From the NCBI RefSeq assembly GCF_002327185.1, contig NZ_CP018624.1, positions 2,800,660 through 2,864,659 on the forward strand: a stretch of DNA of 64,000 nucleotides, in the 5' to 3' direction. How positions within the stretch are numbered: the first letter of the stretch is position 1; each line of letters starts with the position of its first letter. This stretch comes from Clostridium chauvoei (GTDB taxonomy: Bacteria; Bacillota; Clostridia; Clostridiales; Clostridiaceae). A program made the translations under genes and the position numbers. The notes beneath the pieces are model-generated. The model did not search any database. It was not told the DNA's origin and saw only the letters and a list, made by a program, of their open reading frames with translations. This document shows positions 42,479-51,235 of this stretch, piece after piece.

Positions 42479-42553
42479 TGGTGACTCCTAGGGGAATCGA
42501 ACCCCTGTTACCACCGTGAAAGGGTGGTGTCTTAACCGCTTGACCAAGGAGCC
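42479..42553 (-). tRNA. tRNA-Glu (anticodon TTC)
   Basis: Cloverleaf with encoded CCA. The anticodon loop CTTTCAC lies between CCACC and GGTGG. Third Glu copy. Confidence 0.96.
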
Positions 42554-42603
42554 ATATTAAGTTGTTTTTTGTTTTTAATATTTAAGCTTTTGTAAAATTA
42601 AAA

Positions 42604-42680
42604 TGGCGACTTAGAAGGGACTCGAACCCTCGACCCCTGGCGTGACAGGCCAGTACTCTAACCAACTGAGCTACTAAGCC
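42604..42680 (-). tRNA. tRNA-Asp (anticodon GTC)
   Basis: Identical in sequence to the other Asp copies of the array, with encoded CCA. Second Asp copy, after which a 50-base spacer begins. Confidence 0.96.
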
Positions 42681-42689
42681 ATTTAATTT

Positions 42690-42765
42690 TGGTGGGCACA
42701 ACAGGGATCGAACCTGTGACCCTCTGCTTGTAAGGCAGATGCTCTCCCAGCTGAGCTATGCGCCC
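42690..42765 (-). tRNA. tRNA-Val (anticodon TAC)
   Basis: Identical to the other Val copies, with encoded CCA. Second Val copy. Confidence 0.96.
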
Positions 42766-42774
42766 AAAATAAAA

Positions 42775-42849
42775 TGGTGACTCCTAGGGGAATCGAACCC
42801 CTGTTACCACCGTGAAAGGGTGGTGTCTTAACCGCTTGACCAAGGAGCC
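42775..42849 (-). tRNA. tRNA-Glu (anticodon TTC)
   Basis: Identical to the other Glu copies, with encoded CCA. Only five bases separate it from the Thr gene before it. Confidence 0.96.
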
Positions 42850-42854
42850 ATATA

Positions 42855-42929
42855 TGGAGCTGGCAATAGGAATCGAACCTACAACCTGCTGATTACAAGT
42901 CAGCTGCTCTACCGTTGAGCCATGCCAGC
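42855..42929 (-). tRNA. tRNA-Thr (anticodon TGT)
   Basis: Identical to the Thr copy at the array end, with encoded CCA. It stands between the first and second Glu-Val-Asp blocks. Confidence 0.96.
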
Positions 42930-42977
42930 ATATAGCTTAAAATATTAAATTTTATGTTATGTTTTTTAAAATTAAAA

Positions 42978-43054
42978 TGGCGACTTAGAAGGGACTCGAA
43001 CCCTCGACCCCTGGCGTGACAGGCCAGTACTCTAACCAACTGAGCTACTAAGCC
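42978..43054 (-). tRNA. tRNA-Asp (anticodon GTC)
   Basis: First Asp copy of the array, with encoded CCA and anticodon loop CTGTCAC. Confidence 0.96.
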
Positions 43055-43063
43055 ATTTAATTT

Positions 43064-43139
43064 TGGTGGGCACAACAGGGATCGAACCTGTGACCCTCTG
43101 CTTGTAAGGCAGATGCTCTCCCAGCTGAGCTATGCGCCC
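43064..43139 (-). tRNA. tRNA-Val (anticodon TAC)
   Basis: First Val copy of the array, with encoded CCA and anticodon loop CTTACAA. Confidence 0.96.
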
Positions 43140-43147
43140 AAAATAAA

Positions 43148-43222
43148 TGGTGACTCCTAGGGGAATCGAACCCCTGTTACCACCGTGAAAGGGTGGTGTC
43201 TTAACCGCTTGACCAAGGAGCC
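43148..43222 (-). tRNA. tRNA-Glu (anticodon TTC)
   Basis: First gene of the array in transcription order, with encoded CCA and anticodon loop CTTTCAC. Confidence 0.96.
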
Positions 43223-43278
43223 ATATTAAGTTTTGCTCTTTTCTTTCAGGAGGCTTTCTCCTGCCGAGCACATTAACT

Positions 43279-43307
43279 ATAATACATAAATTTTAATATA
43301 GTGTCAA
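43279..43307 (-). promoter_or_regulatory. Promoter of the tRNA array
   Basis: On the minus strand TTGACA (43307-43302) and TATTAT (43284-43279) are 17 bases apart. A short leader follows that contains the hairpin CAGGAG/CTCCTG just before the first tRNA. Confidence 0.8.
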
Positions 43308-43362
43308 CACTTTTTTTAAACTTTTTTATTTATTTAATTTTATACTAGGTTTTTACTAGATT

Positions 43363-43953
43363 TTATTCTAGTAATTTCACCATCTTATCTCTTGATTCTA
43401 GGCACTTTAAGCCTTGTCCATACCTAGAAAGTTGCTTTTCTTTTTCTTTAATTTCTTTTTCGATTTTTTTAATTTCAAAGGTACATAATTCGAAAAATTT
43501 TTCTTTATTAATTTCTTCTATAGATATATTATACCCAACTTTTTTAAAATTTTCTCCACTTGCAATAATATTTATAGGTATGTGATTATTAATGATACAA
43601 AGTATTTCTTTATCCCATATTCCTCTTTTATTTACTTTATATTTATCTTTTAGTAAATTAAGTGCTTCAAATTCTTCATTGAATTGCTCTTGAATATTAT
43701 CTACTAATATTTTATATAAGTTTATTGATATTCCTCTATTTAACTTTATCTTTAATAAATCTCTATATTTAATTAAAAATTTATCTACATCTGATTCAGT
43801 AATAAATTCTATATCTTTGTTTAAAAATATATTTATACCTTTAGAATTAGGATAGTTAACTACTGATTGATCATAATTCATTCTTCTAACTTTAAATTCT
43901 TTTTCAAAATCACTACTATCCTTATTTATAACTCTTACTTTCATATATTTCAC
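43363..43953 (-). CDS. Hypothetical protein with C-terminal coiled coil
   Basis: This 196-residue cytoplasmic protein has no recognised domain. The first 150 residues look alpha/beta (VRRMNYDQSVVNYPNSKGIN; ITESDVDKFLIKYRD), and residues 155-185 are a charged coiled coil (CTFEIKKIEKEIKEKEKQLS). There is no signal peptide or membrane segment. It lies between the tRNA array and the divergent flavoprotein gene and is probably transcribed alone. I do not recognise the family. Confidence 0.6.
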   Translation of the reverse strand: MKYMKVRVINKDSSDFEKEFKVRRMNYDQSVVNYPNSKGINIFLNKDIEFITESDVDKFLIKYRDLLKIKLNRGISINLYKILVDNIQEQFNEEFEALNLLKDKYKVNKRGIWDKEILCIINNHIPINIIASGENFKKVGYNISIEEINKEKFFELCTFEIKKIEKEIKEKEKQLSRYGQGLKCLESRDKMVKLLE

Positions 43954-44037
43954 CTCTATAAATAGTATTCCATAGTTTTATAACTTATATTACTATGATA
44001 AAATTTATTTAAATATACATTAAGGAGACTAAATATT

Positions 44038-45285
44038 ATGATACATCATGATTTAATTATAGTTGGTGGTGGAGCTTCTGGATTAACTGCAGCTATTGCC
44101 GCAAAAGATTTTGGTATAGATGTAGCTATTTTAGAAGCTACCGATAGAATAGGTAAAAAGATTCTAACTACAGGTAATGGTAGATGCAATATTTCAAATA
44201 GCACAATATCTTTTCCCTTCTTATCTTATCATAGTGAAAACTCTAACTTTTTTGTTGAATCACTATCTAAATTTACAGTAGAAGATGCTAAATCATTTTT
44301 CCTATCTTTAGGTTTACCTATTGTTGAGTTAAATAACGGAAAAATGTACCCACAATCGTTACAAGCTTCTTCTGTTGTGGATATTTTTAGATTTGCTTTA
44401 GAGGAGAGAGAAATTCCTTTATACACAAACTGCAAATTAAAATCTATCCACAGGAAAAAAAGTTTTAAGTTATCCACAAGTAACGAAGAGTATAATTTAT
44501 TCACATGTAATAAATTAATTCTTGCCTGTGGAGGAAAATCAGCAGTTAAAACTGGTTCTGATGGCTCTGGACATTCATTAGCAAAATCCTTAGGCCATAA
44601 AATTATTGATCCTATTCCTGGAATAGTTCAATTAAAGTTAGAACATCCTAATTTAAAAGCATTGTCAGGTATAAAATTTGATGGATATGCCACACTATTA
44701 ATTAACGATAAACCTGCAAGAAAAGAATTTGGAGAGATTCTTTTCACTGATTATGGAATTTCTGGACCTCCAATTCTCCAAATATCAGGTCACGCATCTA
44801 AAGCTCTTAATCAAGGAAAAAAAGTTGAAATTCTTGTAGATATGATGCCTAATTCTTCTTTAGAAGATATAGAAAATTTCATTGAAGGTCATTTGGCTGT
44901 ATTTTCTCATAGACCTATAATAGATGCATTAATAGGAGTAGTTAATAAAAAGCTAATTCCTACTTTATTAAAAGAAGCTAGAATTACCAATCTTCATTGT
45001 CCTTGTTATGATTTAGAATGGAAAGATAGAAAAAAACTAATAAATCTTTTAAAACAATGGAGATTTAAATGTATTGGAACAAATGGATTTAATCAAGCTC
45101 AAGTAACAATCGGTGGAGTTGATACTAAAGAAATAGATTCAAAAACCCTTGAATCTAAACTTATAAAAGATTTATATTTCTGTGGTGAAATATTAGATGT
45201 AGATGGAGATTGTGGTGGATTTAATCTACAATGGGCTTGGAGTTCTGGATACTGCGTTGCTAAAAATATAGCTAACTCTAAATAA
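44038..45285 (+). CDS. BaiN/HI0933-like NAD(P)/FAD-dependent oxidoreductase
   Basis: The 415-residue flavoprotein of the HI0933 family has an N-terminal dinucleotide-binding motif, IIVGGGASGLTAAIAA (residues 7-22), the family signature GKKILTTGNGRCNISN (about 39-54) and the C-terminal FCGEILDVDGDCGGFNLQWA typical of these proteins. One clostridial relative (BaiN) is reported to act on bile acid intermediates, but most members have unknown substrates. The coding sequence contains four DnaA-box-like 9-mers (44419-44505), annotated separately. Confidence 0.88.
   Translation: MIHHDLIIVGGGASGLTAAIAAKDFGIDVAILEATDRIGKKILTTGNGRCNISNSTISFPFLSYHSENSNFFVESLSKFTVEDAKSFFLSLGLPIVELNNGKMYPQSLQASSVVDIFRFALEEREIPLYTNCKLKSIHRKKSFKLSTSNEEYNLFTCNKLILACGGKSAVKTGSDGSGHSLAKSLGHKIIDPIPGIVQLKLEHPNLKALSGIKFDGYATLLINDKPARKEFGEILFTDYGISGPPILQISGHASKALNQGKKVEILVDMMPNSSLEDIENFIEGHLAVFSHRPIIDALIGVVNKKLIPTLLKEARITNLHCPCYDLEWKDRKKLINLLKQWRFKCIGTNGFNQAQVTIGGVDTKEIDSKTLESKLIKDLYFCGEILDVDGDCGGFNLQWAWSSGYCVAKNIANSK
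44419..44505 (+). promoter_or_regulatory. Cluster of four DnaA boxes inside the flavoprotein gene
   Basis: TTATACACA (44419-44427), CTATCCACA (44444-44452, one mismatch), TTATCCACA (44470-44478) and TTATTCACA (44497-44505) match the DnaA box TTATNCACA, all in the same orientation, with starts 25, 26 and 27 bases apart. A fifth near-match lies in the opposite orientation at 44376-44384. The codon phase differs between boxes, so protein sequence does not explain the pattern. Confidence 0.65.
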
Positions 45286-45329
45286 AAAAATCGTAGCTAA
45301 TAAAAAAAATTTATTAGCTACGATTTTTT
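45284..45329 (+). terminator. Bidirectional terminator between the flavoprotein and thioesterase genes
   Basis: An 18-19-base near-perfect repeat beginning AAAAATCGTAGCTAATAAA, with T and A tracts, lies between convergent genes. Confidence 0.92.
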
Positions 45330-46077
45330 AAATATGTTCCCAAATTCCTATTAATTTTGTAAGTTCTACTCCATCCTTATTTTCAATTCTATGAATAGAT
45401 GTCAGTGTCCCATTATCTTCTTCTCTTATCGATGATAATGCACATATTTCTTCTCCATAGGTACATTCTTTTTCAAAAGTTACTTTTATATTTTCTAACC
45501 TAAAATCTCTTACTACTTCTACTGGTAATGATTCTATAGCCCATTCCACATATTTAGCATTATTAACATGTCTATTAAAATCTATATCACTATATCTAAT
45601 TTTAAAATCTTTTTTATAAGTGACCTCTTCTAGCTTCTCTAATCTTTCTATCTTAAATGTATCTTTAATATCAGAGTCTAAACCATAAATTTTATACTGA
45701 TCTTCTGGTATTCTCATGGTTTTTCTCTTTTCCATATTTATTAAGAAAAATATCGCTTGTGCTTCTACAACTTTATTTCCAGCTTCATCATAAATATTAT
45801 ACTCTCTTATAGCATAAAACTTTTTAAACCCTATAGCTTCTGTCGTAGCCTTAAGTTTTTCTCCATACTTAGGATATCTATTGACCTTTACATCATATTG
45901 ATAAAATACCCAAGCCATATTTTTATCTATTAGATACTGTATTCCTCCCCCTAACTTTTCTGATTGTTCAGTTCCTACATCTGCTAAAATGTTTATTATT
46001 GAAGTCATTGTACAGTCTAAATTATAGTCAGCCTCGTAAAAATGTACTTCATATTCTTTTGAATACTTTTTTCCCAT
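45328..46077 (-). CDS. Acyl-ACP thioesterase
   Basis: This 249-residue double hot-dog-fold thioesterase (Acyl-ACP_TE family) releases fatty acids from acyl carrier protein. Family features are YEVHFYEADYNLDCTMTSII at the N terminus, MAWVFYQYDVKVNRYPKYGE, and the catalytic-region YSDIDFNRHVNNAKYVEWAI (Asn-His pair) near residues 165-185. The length fits bacterial members, and there is no plastid-type transit region. It is probably transcribed alone, with GGAGGGGG upstream. Confidence 0.9.
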   Translation of the reverse strand: MGKKYSKEYEVHFYEADYNLDCTMTSIINILADVGTEQSEKLGGGIQYLIDKNMAWVFYQYDVKVNRYPKYGEKLKATTEAIGFKKFYAIREYNIYDEAGNKVVEAQAIFFLINMEKRKTMRIPEDQYKIYGLDSDIKDTFKIERLEKLEEVTYKKDFKIRYSDIDFNRHVNNAKYVEWAIESLPVEVVRDFRLENIKVTFEKECTYGEEICALSSIREEDNGTLTSIHRIENKDGVELTKLIGIWEHI

Positions 46078-46111
46078 AGTCCCCCTCCTACTAATTTCTT
46101 TTAAATTTAAA

Positions 46112-46147
46112 TAAAAGGCTCCGTAGTTAAATCTTACTACAGAGCTG
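46112..46147 (-). terminator. Terminator of the DUF1858 gene
   Basis: GCTCTGTAGT/AACTACGGAGC stem followed on the minus strand by TTTTATTT. Confidence 0.75.
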
Positions 46148-46161
46148 ATAATTTTTCTTTA

Positions 46162-46353
46162 TTACTTGTTTAGAGCTTCTATTAGAGCATCTATGCTTAA
46201 TCCATGAACCATTGCAGCTTCTTCTAATGTTTCAGCTTGTGCTGATGGACATCCAACACATCCCATCCCAAAACTCATTAATATTTCGGCTGCATCTGCT
46301 TTTTCTCTTATAACTTCTCCGATTGTCATCTCCTTAGTTATCACAAGTACCAC
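46162..46353 (-). CDS. DUF1858 protein with CxxC motif
   Basis: This 63-residue DUF1858 domain protein, a small helical domain of the ScdA_N/hybrid-cluster-associated type, has the redox or metal motif CVGC in [20 protein letters not shown] (about residues 31-38). Such domains occur alone or fused to redox enzymes. The function is not known. A second, CxxC-less copy lies 143 bases upstream. Confidence 0.87.
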   Translation of the reverse strand: MVLVITKEMTIGEVIREKADAAEILMSFGMGCVGCPSAQAETLEEAAMVHGLSIDALIEALNK

Positions 46354-46495
46354 CTATCCTTCTAATTAATTTATTATTATGTTTAAATAATATGCACAAT
46401 TTAATTCTTATAGTTAAATTATATACACAACTTTTTTTAAAGTCAATTTTATAGATTCCCCTTAAATTAATGCTCTTTTAACATAACTCTAAATT

Positions 46496-46690
46496 TTAAT
46501 AGTATCTGTTGAAATTTAATTGTCTAATTAATTCTTCTCTATCTATACCATATTCAGAACTTATTTCTTCTATTGTTTTATCATTATTTGTAGTAATTAC
46601 TCCACATCCTACTCTAAAACTCATTAATATAGATTGTGCCATATGATTTTTAGAAATTACCTCTCTTAATGTTGTATCTTTTGTTATCAT
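46496..46690 (-). CDS. DUF1858-like protein lacking the CxxC
   Basis: This 64-residue paralogue of the neighbouring DUF1858 protein shares ITKDTTLREVISKN and SILMSFRVGCG, but the second Cys is lost (CGVI instead of CVGC) and the tail differs (TTNNDKTIEEISSEYGIDRE). Redox or metal chemistry is therefore unlikely. It may be a diverged duplicate. It has an AGAGGTG ribosome-binding site and looks expressed. Confidence 0.8.
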   Translation of the reverse strand: MITKDTTLREVISKNHMAQSILMSFRVGCGVITTNNDKTIEEISSEYGIDREELIRQLNFNRYY

Positions 46691-46757
46691 AATATCACCT
46701 CTGCTATAAATTTCTATTAATAGTATTAGGTATTAATTATTTCATTATTCCTAATAA

Positions 46758-46808
46758 AAAAAGAATTATCTTAAATAGTAAGCTATTTAAGATAATTCTT
46801 TTATTTTT
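46758..46808 (-). terminator. Terminator of purA
   Basis: A perfect 19-base AT-rich stem (AAAGAATTATCTTAAATAG and complement) with a four-base loop, just after the purA stop. Confidence 0.85.
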
Positions 46809-48096
46809 ATAATTCTGAAGTTACTCTTATTGTTTGATCTCTTCTTGGACCAACTCCAATAATAGAAATTTTAGTTTCTGTAAGTTCTTCTATTCTCTTT
46901 AAGTATTTCTTTGCATTTTCAGGTAATTCTTCGTAGCTTCTTGCATCAGCTACTTCTTCACCCCAACCTTCAAATTCTTCATAAATAGGTTCGCATTTAG
47001 CTAAATCTTCTAAACTTGCTGGGAAATAGTCTATAACTTTATCTTCAAACTTATATCCTACACATACCTTTAGTTTTTCAAGTCCTGCTAATGTATCTAT
47101 TTTAGTAACACATAATGAAGTTAAACCTGATACTCTTACTGTAGTCTTTAATATAACAGTATCTAACCATCCACATCTTCTTGATCTTCCAGTAGTTACT
47201 CCATATTCATGACCTTTTTCTCTTATCCAATCTCCAGTAGCATCATTTAATTCTGTTGGGAATGGACCTTTACCAACTCTTGTTGTATATGCCTTAGCTA
47301 TACCAACTGCATTTGTAATCATAGTTGGCCCTACACCTACACCATTAGCAACTCCACCTGCAGTAGTATTAGATGATGTAACATAAGGATATGTTCCATA
47401 ATCTATATCAAGTAACATTCCTTGAGCTCCTTCAAATAATACTGTCTTATCTTTCTTTATTTCATCATATACTCTAACTGAAGTATCTTGTACAAAAGGT
47501 CTTAACTTTTCTGCAAATCCTAAATATTGATTAAGGATTTCATCATAGTTTAAAGCTTCTCCACCAAGAACTTTAGTTATATAATCATTTTTCATTTCTA
47601 TGTTTTCTTTTAACTTTTGAGCAAAAACATCTTTGTGCATAAGATCACAGATTCTTATTCCACATCTTTCAAATTTATCTGTGTAACAAGGACCTATTCC
47701 CTTACCAGTTGTTCCTATATCATTTTTGCCTCTTGCTTGTTCCTTTAATTTATCTAAAACTTTATGATATGGCATTATAAGATGAGCTCTATCACTAACG
47801 ATAAGTTTTTCTGGTGTAACCTTAACACCTTCACCTTCTAAGTAGCCTATTTCTGTGAATAAAGCTTCTGGATCTACTACAACACCATTTCCTATAACAT
47901 TAAGCTTATCATCATATAATACTCCTGAAGGAATTAAGTGAAGCTTATATTGCTTTTCTCCAACTTCAACTGTATGACCTGCATTATTTCCACCTTGGAA
48001 TCTAACAACAACTTGTGCTTCCTCCGCTAAGTAATCTGTCATTTTTCCTTTTCCTTCATCGCCCCATTGAGCGCCTAAAACAATAAATGCTGACAT
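46807..48096 (-). CDS. purA: Adenylosuccinate synthase
   Basis: The 429-residue GTP-dependent ligase converts IMP and aspartate to adenylosuccinate, the first step from IMP to AMP. All motifs are present: [17 protein letters not shown] (P-loop, residues 8-24), [34 protein letters not shown] and the C-terminal [12 protein letters not shown]. It is monocistronic with a terminator. No purine riboswitch was seen in the roughly 380 bases upstream. Confidence 0.97.
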   Translation of the reverse strand: MSAFIVLGAQWGDEGKGKMTDYLAEEAQVVVRFQGGNNAGHTVEVGEKQYKLHLIPSGVLYDDKLNVIGNGVVVDPEALFTEIGYLEGEGVKVTPEKLIVSDRAHLIMPYHKVLDKLKEQARGKNDIGTTGKGIGPCYTDKFERCGIRICDLMHKDVFAQKLKENIEMKNDYITKVLGGEALNYDEILNQYLGFAEKLRPFVQDTSVRVYDEIKKDKTVLFEGAQGMLLDIDYGTYPYVTSSNTTAGGVANGVGVGPTMITNAVGIAKAYTTRVGKGPFPTELNDATGDWIREKGHEYGVTTGRSRRCGWLDTVILKTTVRVSGLTSLCVTKIDTLAGLEKLKVCVGYKFEDKVIDYFPASLEDLAKCEPIYEEFEGWGEEVADARSYEELPENAKKYLKRIEELTETKISIIGVGPRRDQTIRVTSEL

Positions 48097-48476
48097 TAAT
48101 ATTGCCTCCTTATGAAAAGACTATTTTTTAGCCTTGCATCAATAAAATTTGGATTTTTATTTACTACCCACATATCATAGTAACAAAATACATTAAAATT
48201 TTCAACTAATTTGCGAATATTTTTTTACATTGTTTAATAATAATTCGTATAATATTTATATAGTCATCTATATTTTAGGTAAACTATTATTATTTATACT
48301 ATTTTATATAAAAAAGTAGTATTATTATGAACATTTACAAATATACATTAAAATTTAATAAATATTTAATAAAAAAAGCTAAAATTATATCAATATAAAA
48401 AGTAAAATTTATAAATAATAATAAAAAACTAAGCTATATTTAAAATTAAATACAACTTAGTTTAATTTAAGTAAAT
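48097..48476. other. Very AT-rich intergenic region upstream of purA
   Basis: These 380 bases contain the purA promoter region (GGAGG at its right-hand start) and, at 48424-48462, the proC terminator. Otherwise I see only A/T-rich sequence, with no ORF and no riboswitch. Confidence 0.4.
48424..48462 (-). terminator. Terminator of proC
   Basis: AAACTAAG and CTTAGTTT form the outer part of an AT-rich stem, followed on the minus strand by a T run. Confidence 0.65.
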
Positions 48477-49277
48477 TTACATATTTTTAGATTTCTCTGC
48501 ACACTTTTCCATGCCTTTAATAACTGCATTTCTAAATCCTTGATTTTCAAGTTCTATTACTGCATCTATTGTTGTTCCACCAGGTGAGCAAACCATATCT
48601 TTTAGTTCTCCTGGATGCTTTTTAGTTTCTAAAACCATTTTTGCAGATCCTAAAACACTTTGTGCTGCCATGTTATATGCTTTAGTTCTTGGTATTCCTA
48701 ATTTAACTGCAGCATCTGCCATAGCTTCTATAAACATAAATACATAAGCAGGTGATGATCCACATAATGCTACAAAACCATGAAAATCTTTCTCTGCTAG
48801 TATTTCACAATCCCCAAAACTTTTATATAAATTACATATATATTCTAACTCTTCTTCTGTTACAAATTTATTAGGACATATAGCAGACATTGCCTCACCT
48901 ACTAAAGCTGGTGTATTAGGCATAGTCTTTACTATTTTTAGTTCTCTTCCAATCCAACCTTCTATTTGTGATAAATCTATTCCAGCTGCTATTGTTACTA
49001 TAATAACATTATCTTTTAGATAATCTTTAATTTCTTTAATAACATCTTTATACACATTAGGTTTAACTGCTAAAAATAGTATATCTGATATTTTAGCTAC
49101 CTCTAGATTATCTAATGTACACTCTATTCCTATTTCTTCTTTTATCTTTTCTTTAGATTCTTTACTTCTTGTTGATACTATAATGTCTTCTTTTTTTATA
49201 GATTTAGAATTTAAAAGTCCCATTACCATTGACTTTCCCATATTCCCACAACCTATAAATCCTATTTTCTTATTCAT
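48477..49277 (-). CDS. proC: Pyrroline-5-carboxylate reductase
   Basis: The 266-residue enzyme makes the last step of proline synthesis, reducing pyrroline-5-carboxylate with NAD(P)H. It has the N-terminal Rossmann motif IGFIGCGNMGKSMVMGLL (residues 5-22), AVKPNVYKDV, MPNTPALVGEAMSAI and the C-terminal signature SAKMVLETKKHPGELKDMVC followed by SPGGTTIDAV. Length is normal. It stands alone, without proAB. Confidence 0.95.
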   Translation of the reverse strand: MNKKIGFIGCGNMGKSMVMGLLNSKSIKKEDIIVSTRSKESKEKIKEEIGIECTLDNLEVAKISDILFLAVKPNVYKDVIKEIKDYLKDNVIIVTIAAGIDLSQIEGWIGRELKIVKTMPNTPALVGEAMSAICPNKFVTEEELEYICNLYKSFGDCEILAEKDFHGFVALCGSSPAYVFMFIEAMADAAVKLGIPRTKAYNMAAQSVLGSAKMVLETKKHPGELKDMVCSPGGTTIDAVIELENQGFRNAVIKGMEKCAEKSKNM

Positions 49278-49411
49278 TATTATCCCCCTATCTTTTTATG
49301 ATTTTCTATTTTTATCTTGTTTAATTATAATTTATATATCTCACCATCACCCTCATAGCATAGCTTGTTCTACACTCCATAAACTATATGTACAAGTAAG
49401 GAGGTATGACG

Positions 49412-49756
49412 ATGGACGATAAAAATATTTATAATAAATTTTTAAATAATAAAAATAAATTTATTTCAGACTTAATTGATGATAACTCCTTAAATACAAA
49501 TCCTATAATTAATATAACCCAAAATAAAAATTACTATGATATATTAATATCTTTAAATGGATTAAAAAAAGAAAATTTACTATTAAATTATATAAATAAT
49601 TTTCTTATTTTAAATTTAAATTTAAAGAGTAAAAATAATAAATCATTGCAATATAAAAGGTTATTTTATTTAAAAAATATTGATATTTGTAATATAACTA
49701 ATAAGGTATCAGCTAATTTAATTTATTTAAAAGTTCCTAAACTTATAAACTACTAA
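49412..49756 (+). CDS. Highly diverged Hsp20/alpha-crystallin-like protein
   Basis: This 114-residue, Asn- and Leu-rich protein is not obviously of any family, but the strand order fits an alpha-crystallin domain. YYDILISLNGLKKENLLLNY resembles the 'Y.I.I.LPGL.KEDI.V' start, NFLILNLNLK the next strand, RLFYLKNIDICNITNKVSAN the 'F.LP..VD...I.A' step, and LIYLKVPK the 'L.I.IPK' end. I place the start at ATG 49412, seven bases from GGAGG, rather than the ATG abutting it. A chaperone role is only inferred. It is divergent from proC. Confidence 0.5.
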   Translation: MDDKNIYNKFLNNKNKFISDLIDDNSLNTNPIINITQNKNYYDILISLNGLKKENLLLNYINNFLILNLNLKSKNNKSLQYKRLFYLKNIDICNITNKVSANLIYLKVPKLINY

Positions 49757-49788
49757 AAAATAAAAGCTATGCAAATGCTTAGCTTTTA
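49755..49788 (+). terminator. Bidirectional terminator between the Hsp20-like gene and dnaB
   Basis: AATAAAAGCTA/TAGCTTTTATT stem with a ten-base loop between convergent genes. Confidence 0.8.
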
Positions 49789-51123
49789 TTCTTTATAAAC
49801 TAATTCTAAATTAGCAAATTTACTATGTGATCCAATCCATGCCATTTTTACAGTTCCAACTGGACCGTTTCTTTGTTTTGCTATTATACATTCACCTATA
49901 TTCTTCTCTTCTGTTTCTTTGTTATAGTATTCATCTCTATATAAGAACATAACAACGTCAGCATCCTGCTCAATTGATCCAGATTCTCTTAAATCTGATA
50001 ACATAGGTCTATGATCAGCTCTTTGTTCTGGAGCACGAGATAACTGTGATAATGCTATTACAGGACATTCCATTTCCTTAGCTAATGCTTTTATAGATCT
50101 TGAAATTTCTGATACTTCTTGTTGTCTACTTTCGCTCCCTGAGCTTCCTGACATAAGCTGTAAATAGTCAATAAGAATTAAATCTATTCCATGTTCCATT
50201 TTGATTTTTCTACACTTAGATCTCATTTCCATTACACTTAATCCTGCAGTATCATCTATAATTATTTTAGCTTTAGATAATGGTCCTGTTGCTCTAGCTA
50301 TTCTCTCCCAATCATCATCATCTAAATTACCAGTTCTAAGCTTTAACATATCTACACTTGCTTCTGAACATAATAACTTATAAGCTAATTGCTCCTTAGA
50401 CATTTCTAATGAAAATATAACTACACTTTTACCTTCTTTTAAAGCTGCATTTTCGGCTATATTTAAAGAAAATGTTGTCTTTCCCATTGATGGTCTAGCC
50501 GCTATAAGTACCATATCACCTTTTTGAAATCCTGAAGTTTTAGCATCTAAATCTCTAATACCAGATCCAACACCTGTAATACTTCCCTTATTATTAAATA
50601 GTTTTTCTATTTCTAGAAATCCTCTCTCTAAAACGGTTGAAAGTGATTCATAATCATTTGCTCCATTTTTCTCTGCTATATCAAAAACTTTCTTTTGTGC
50701 TAAATCTAGTACATCATCTACTTTATCTTGACTGTTATAACTTTCTTCAATAATCTCAGTTGAAGATTTTATTAGCTTTCTTAATAAGGATTTCTCTTCA
50801 ACAATTTTTATATATGAACTTAGATTTGCTGTAGTAGGAACCGAAGCACTTAATTCTGATATATAAGTTACTCCACCTGCTTTTTCTAACATATCTGTTG
50901 ATTTTAGATGTTCTAATAAGGTTACAAGATCTACAGCCATATCTTGTGCAAACATATCTCTTATAGCTTTATATAAAGCTTTATGACCATCTCTATAAAA
51001 ATCATCCTCTTTTAGCTTTTCTAAAACTTTAGCTATAGCACTTTTATCTATTATCATAGATCCAATAACAGATTGTTCAGCTTCTATGCTTTGTGGCAAA
51101 CTTCGCATAACCGGTGCATCCAT
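49786..51123 (-). CDS. dnaB: Replicative DNA helicase
   Basis: The 445-residue hexameric 5'-3' helicase has an N-terminal DnaB domain (SLPQSIEAEQSVIGSMIIDK onward), Walker A ARPSMGKTTF (about 208-217), Walker B LILIDYLQLMSG and DLRESGSIEQDADVVMFLYR. It unwinds DNA at the fork. The loader genes for it (DnaD and DnaC types) are at 40-42 kb. It follows lonC in the same direction, but a terminator separates them. Confidence 0.96.
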   Translation of the reverse strand: MDAPVMRSLPQSIEAEQSVIGSMIIDKSAIAKVLEKLKEDDFYRDGHKALYKAIRDMFAQDMAVDLVTLLEHLKSTDMLEKAGGVTYISELSASVPTTANLSSYIKIVEEKSLLRKLIKSSTEIIEESYNSQDKVDDVLDLAQKKVFDIAEKNGANDYESLSTVLERGFLEIEKLFNNKGSITGVGSGIRDLDAKTSGFQKGDMVLIAARPSMGKTTFSLNIAENAALKEGKSVVIFSLEMSKEQLAYKLLCSEASVDMLKLRTGNLDDDDWERIARATGPLSKAKIIIDDTAGLSVMEMRSKCRKIKMEHGIDLILIDYLQLMSGSSGSESRQQEVSEISRSIKALAKEMECPVIALSQLSRAPEQRADHRPMLSDLRESGSIEQDADVVMFLYRDEYYNKETEEKNIGECIIAKQRNGPVGTVKMAWIGSHSKFANLELVYKE

Positions 51124-51194
51124 ATGTAACCTCCTCTCTCGTATTAATAAAGTTATTATATCAAAATAACTCTATTTTATAAAACATTATTGTA

Positions 51195-51230
51195 AAAATA
51201 AAATTAGACTTTCCATTAGGAAAGTCTAAC
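51195..51230 (-). terminator. Terminator after lonC
   Basis: TTAGACTTTCC/GGAAAGTCTAA with a four-base loop and T-rich 3' flank on the minus strand. Confidence 0.85.
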
Positions 51231-51235
51231 CTATA

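Noticed and set aside
42189..43271. Open reading frames on the minus strand across the tRNA array
   Set aside because: They translate tRNA sequence (repeated products ending CHARGRGFESLLSR and the like) and have no ribosome-binding sites.
44376..44505. DnaA-box cluster as a replication origin
   Set aside because: There is no adjacent dnaA or dnaN, no AT-rich unwinding element with repeats, and the boxes are inside an intact coding gene. parAB and parS place oriC to the right of the window.
48097..48480. Purine riboswitch upstream of purA
   Set aside because: The conserved three-way-junction core sequences of purine riboswitches are absent. The region is almost purely A/T.
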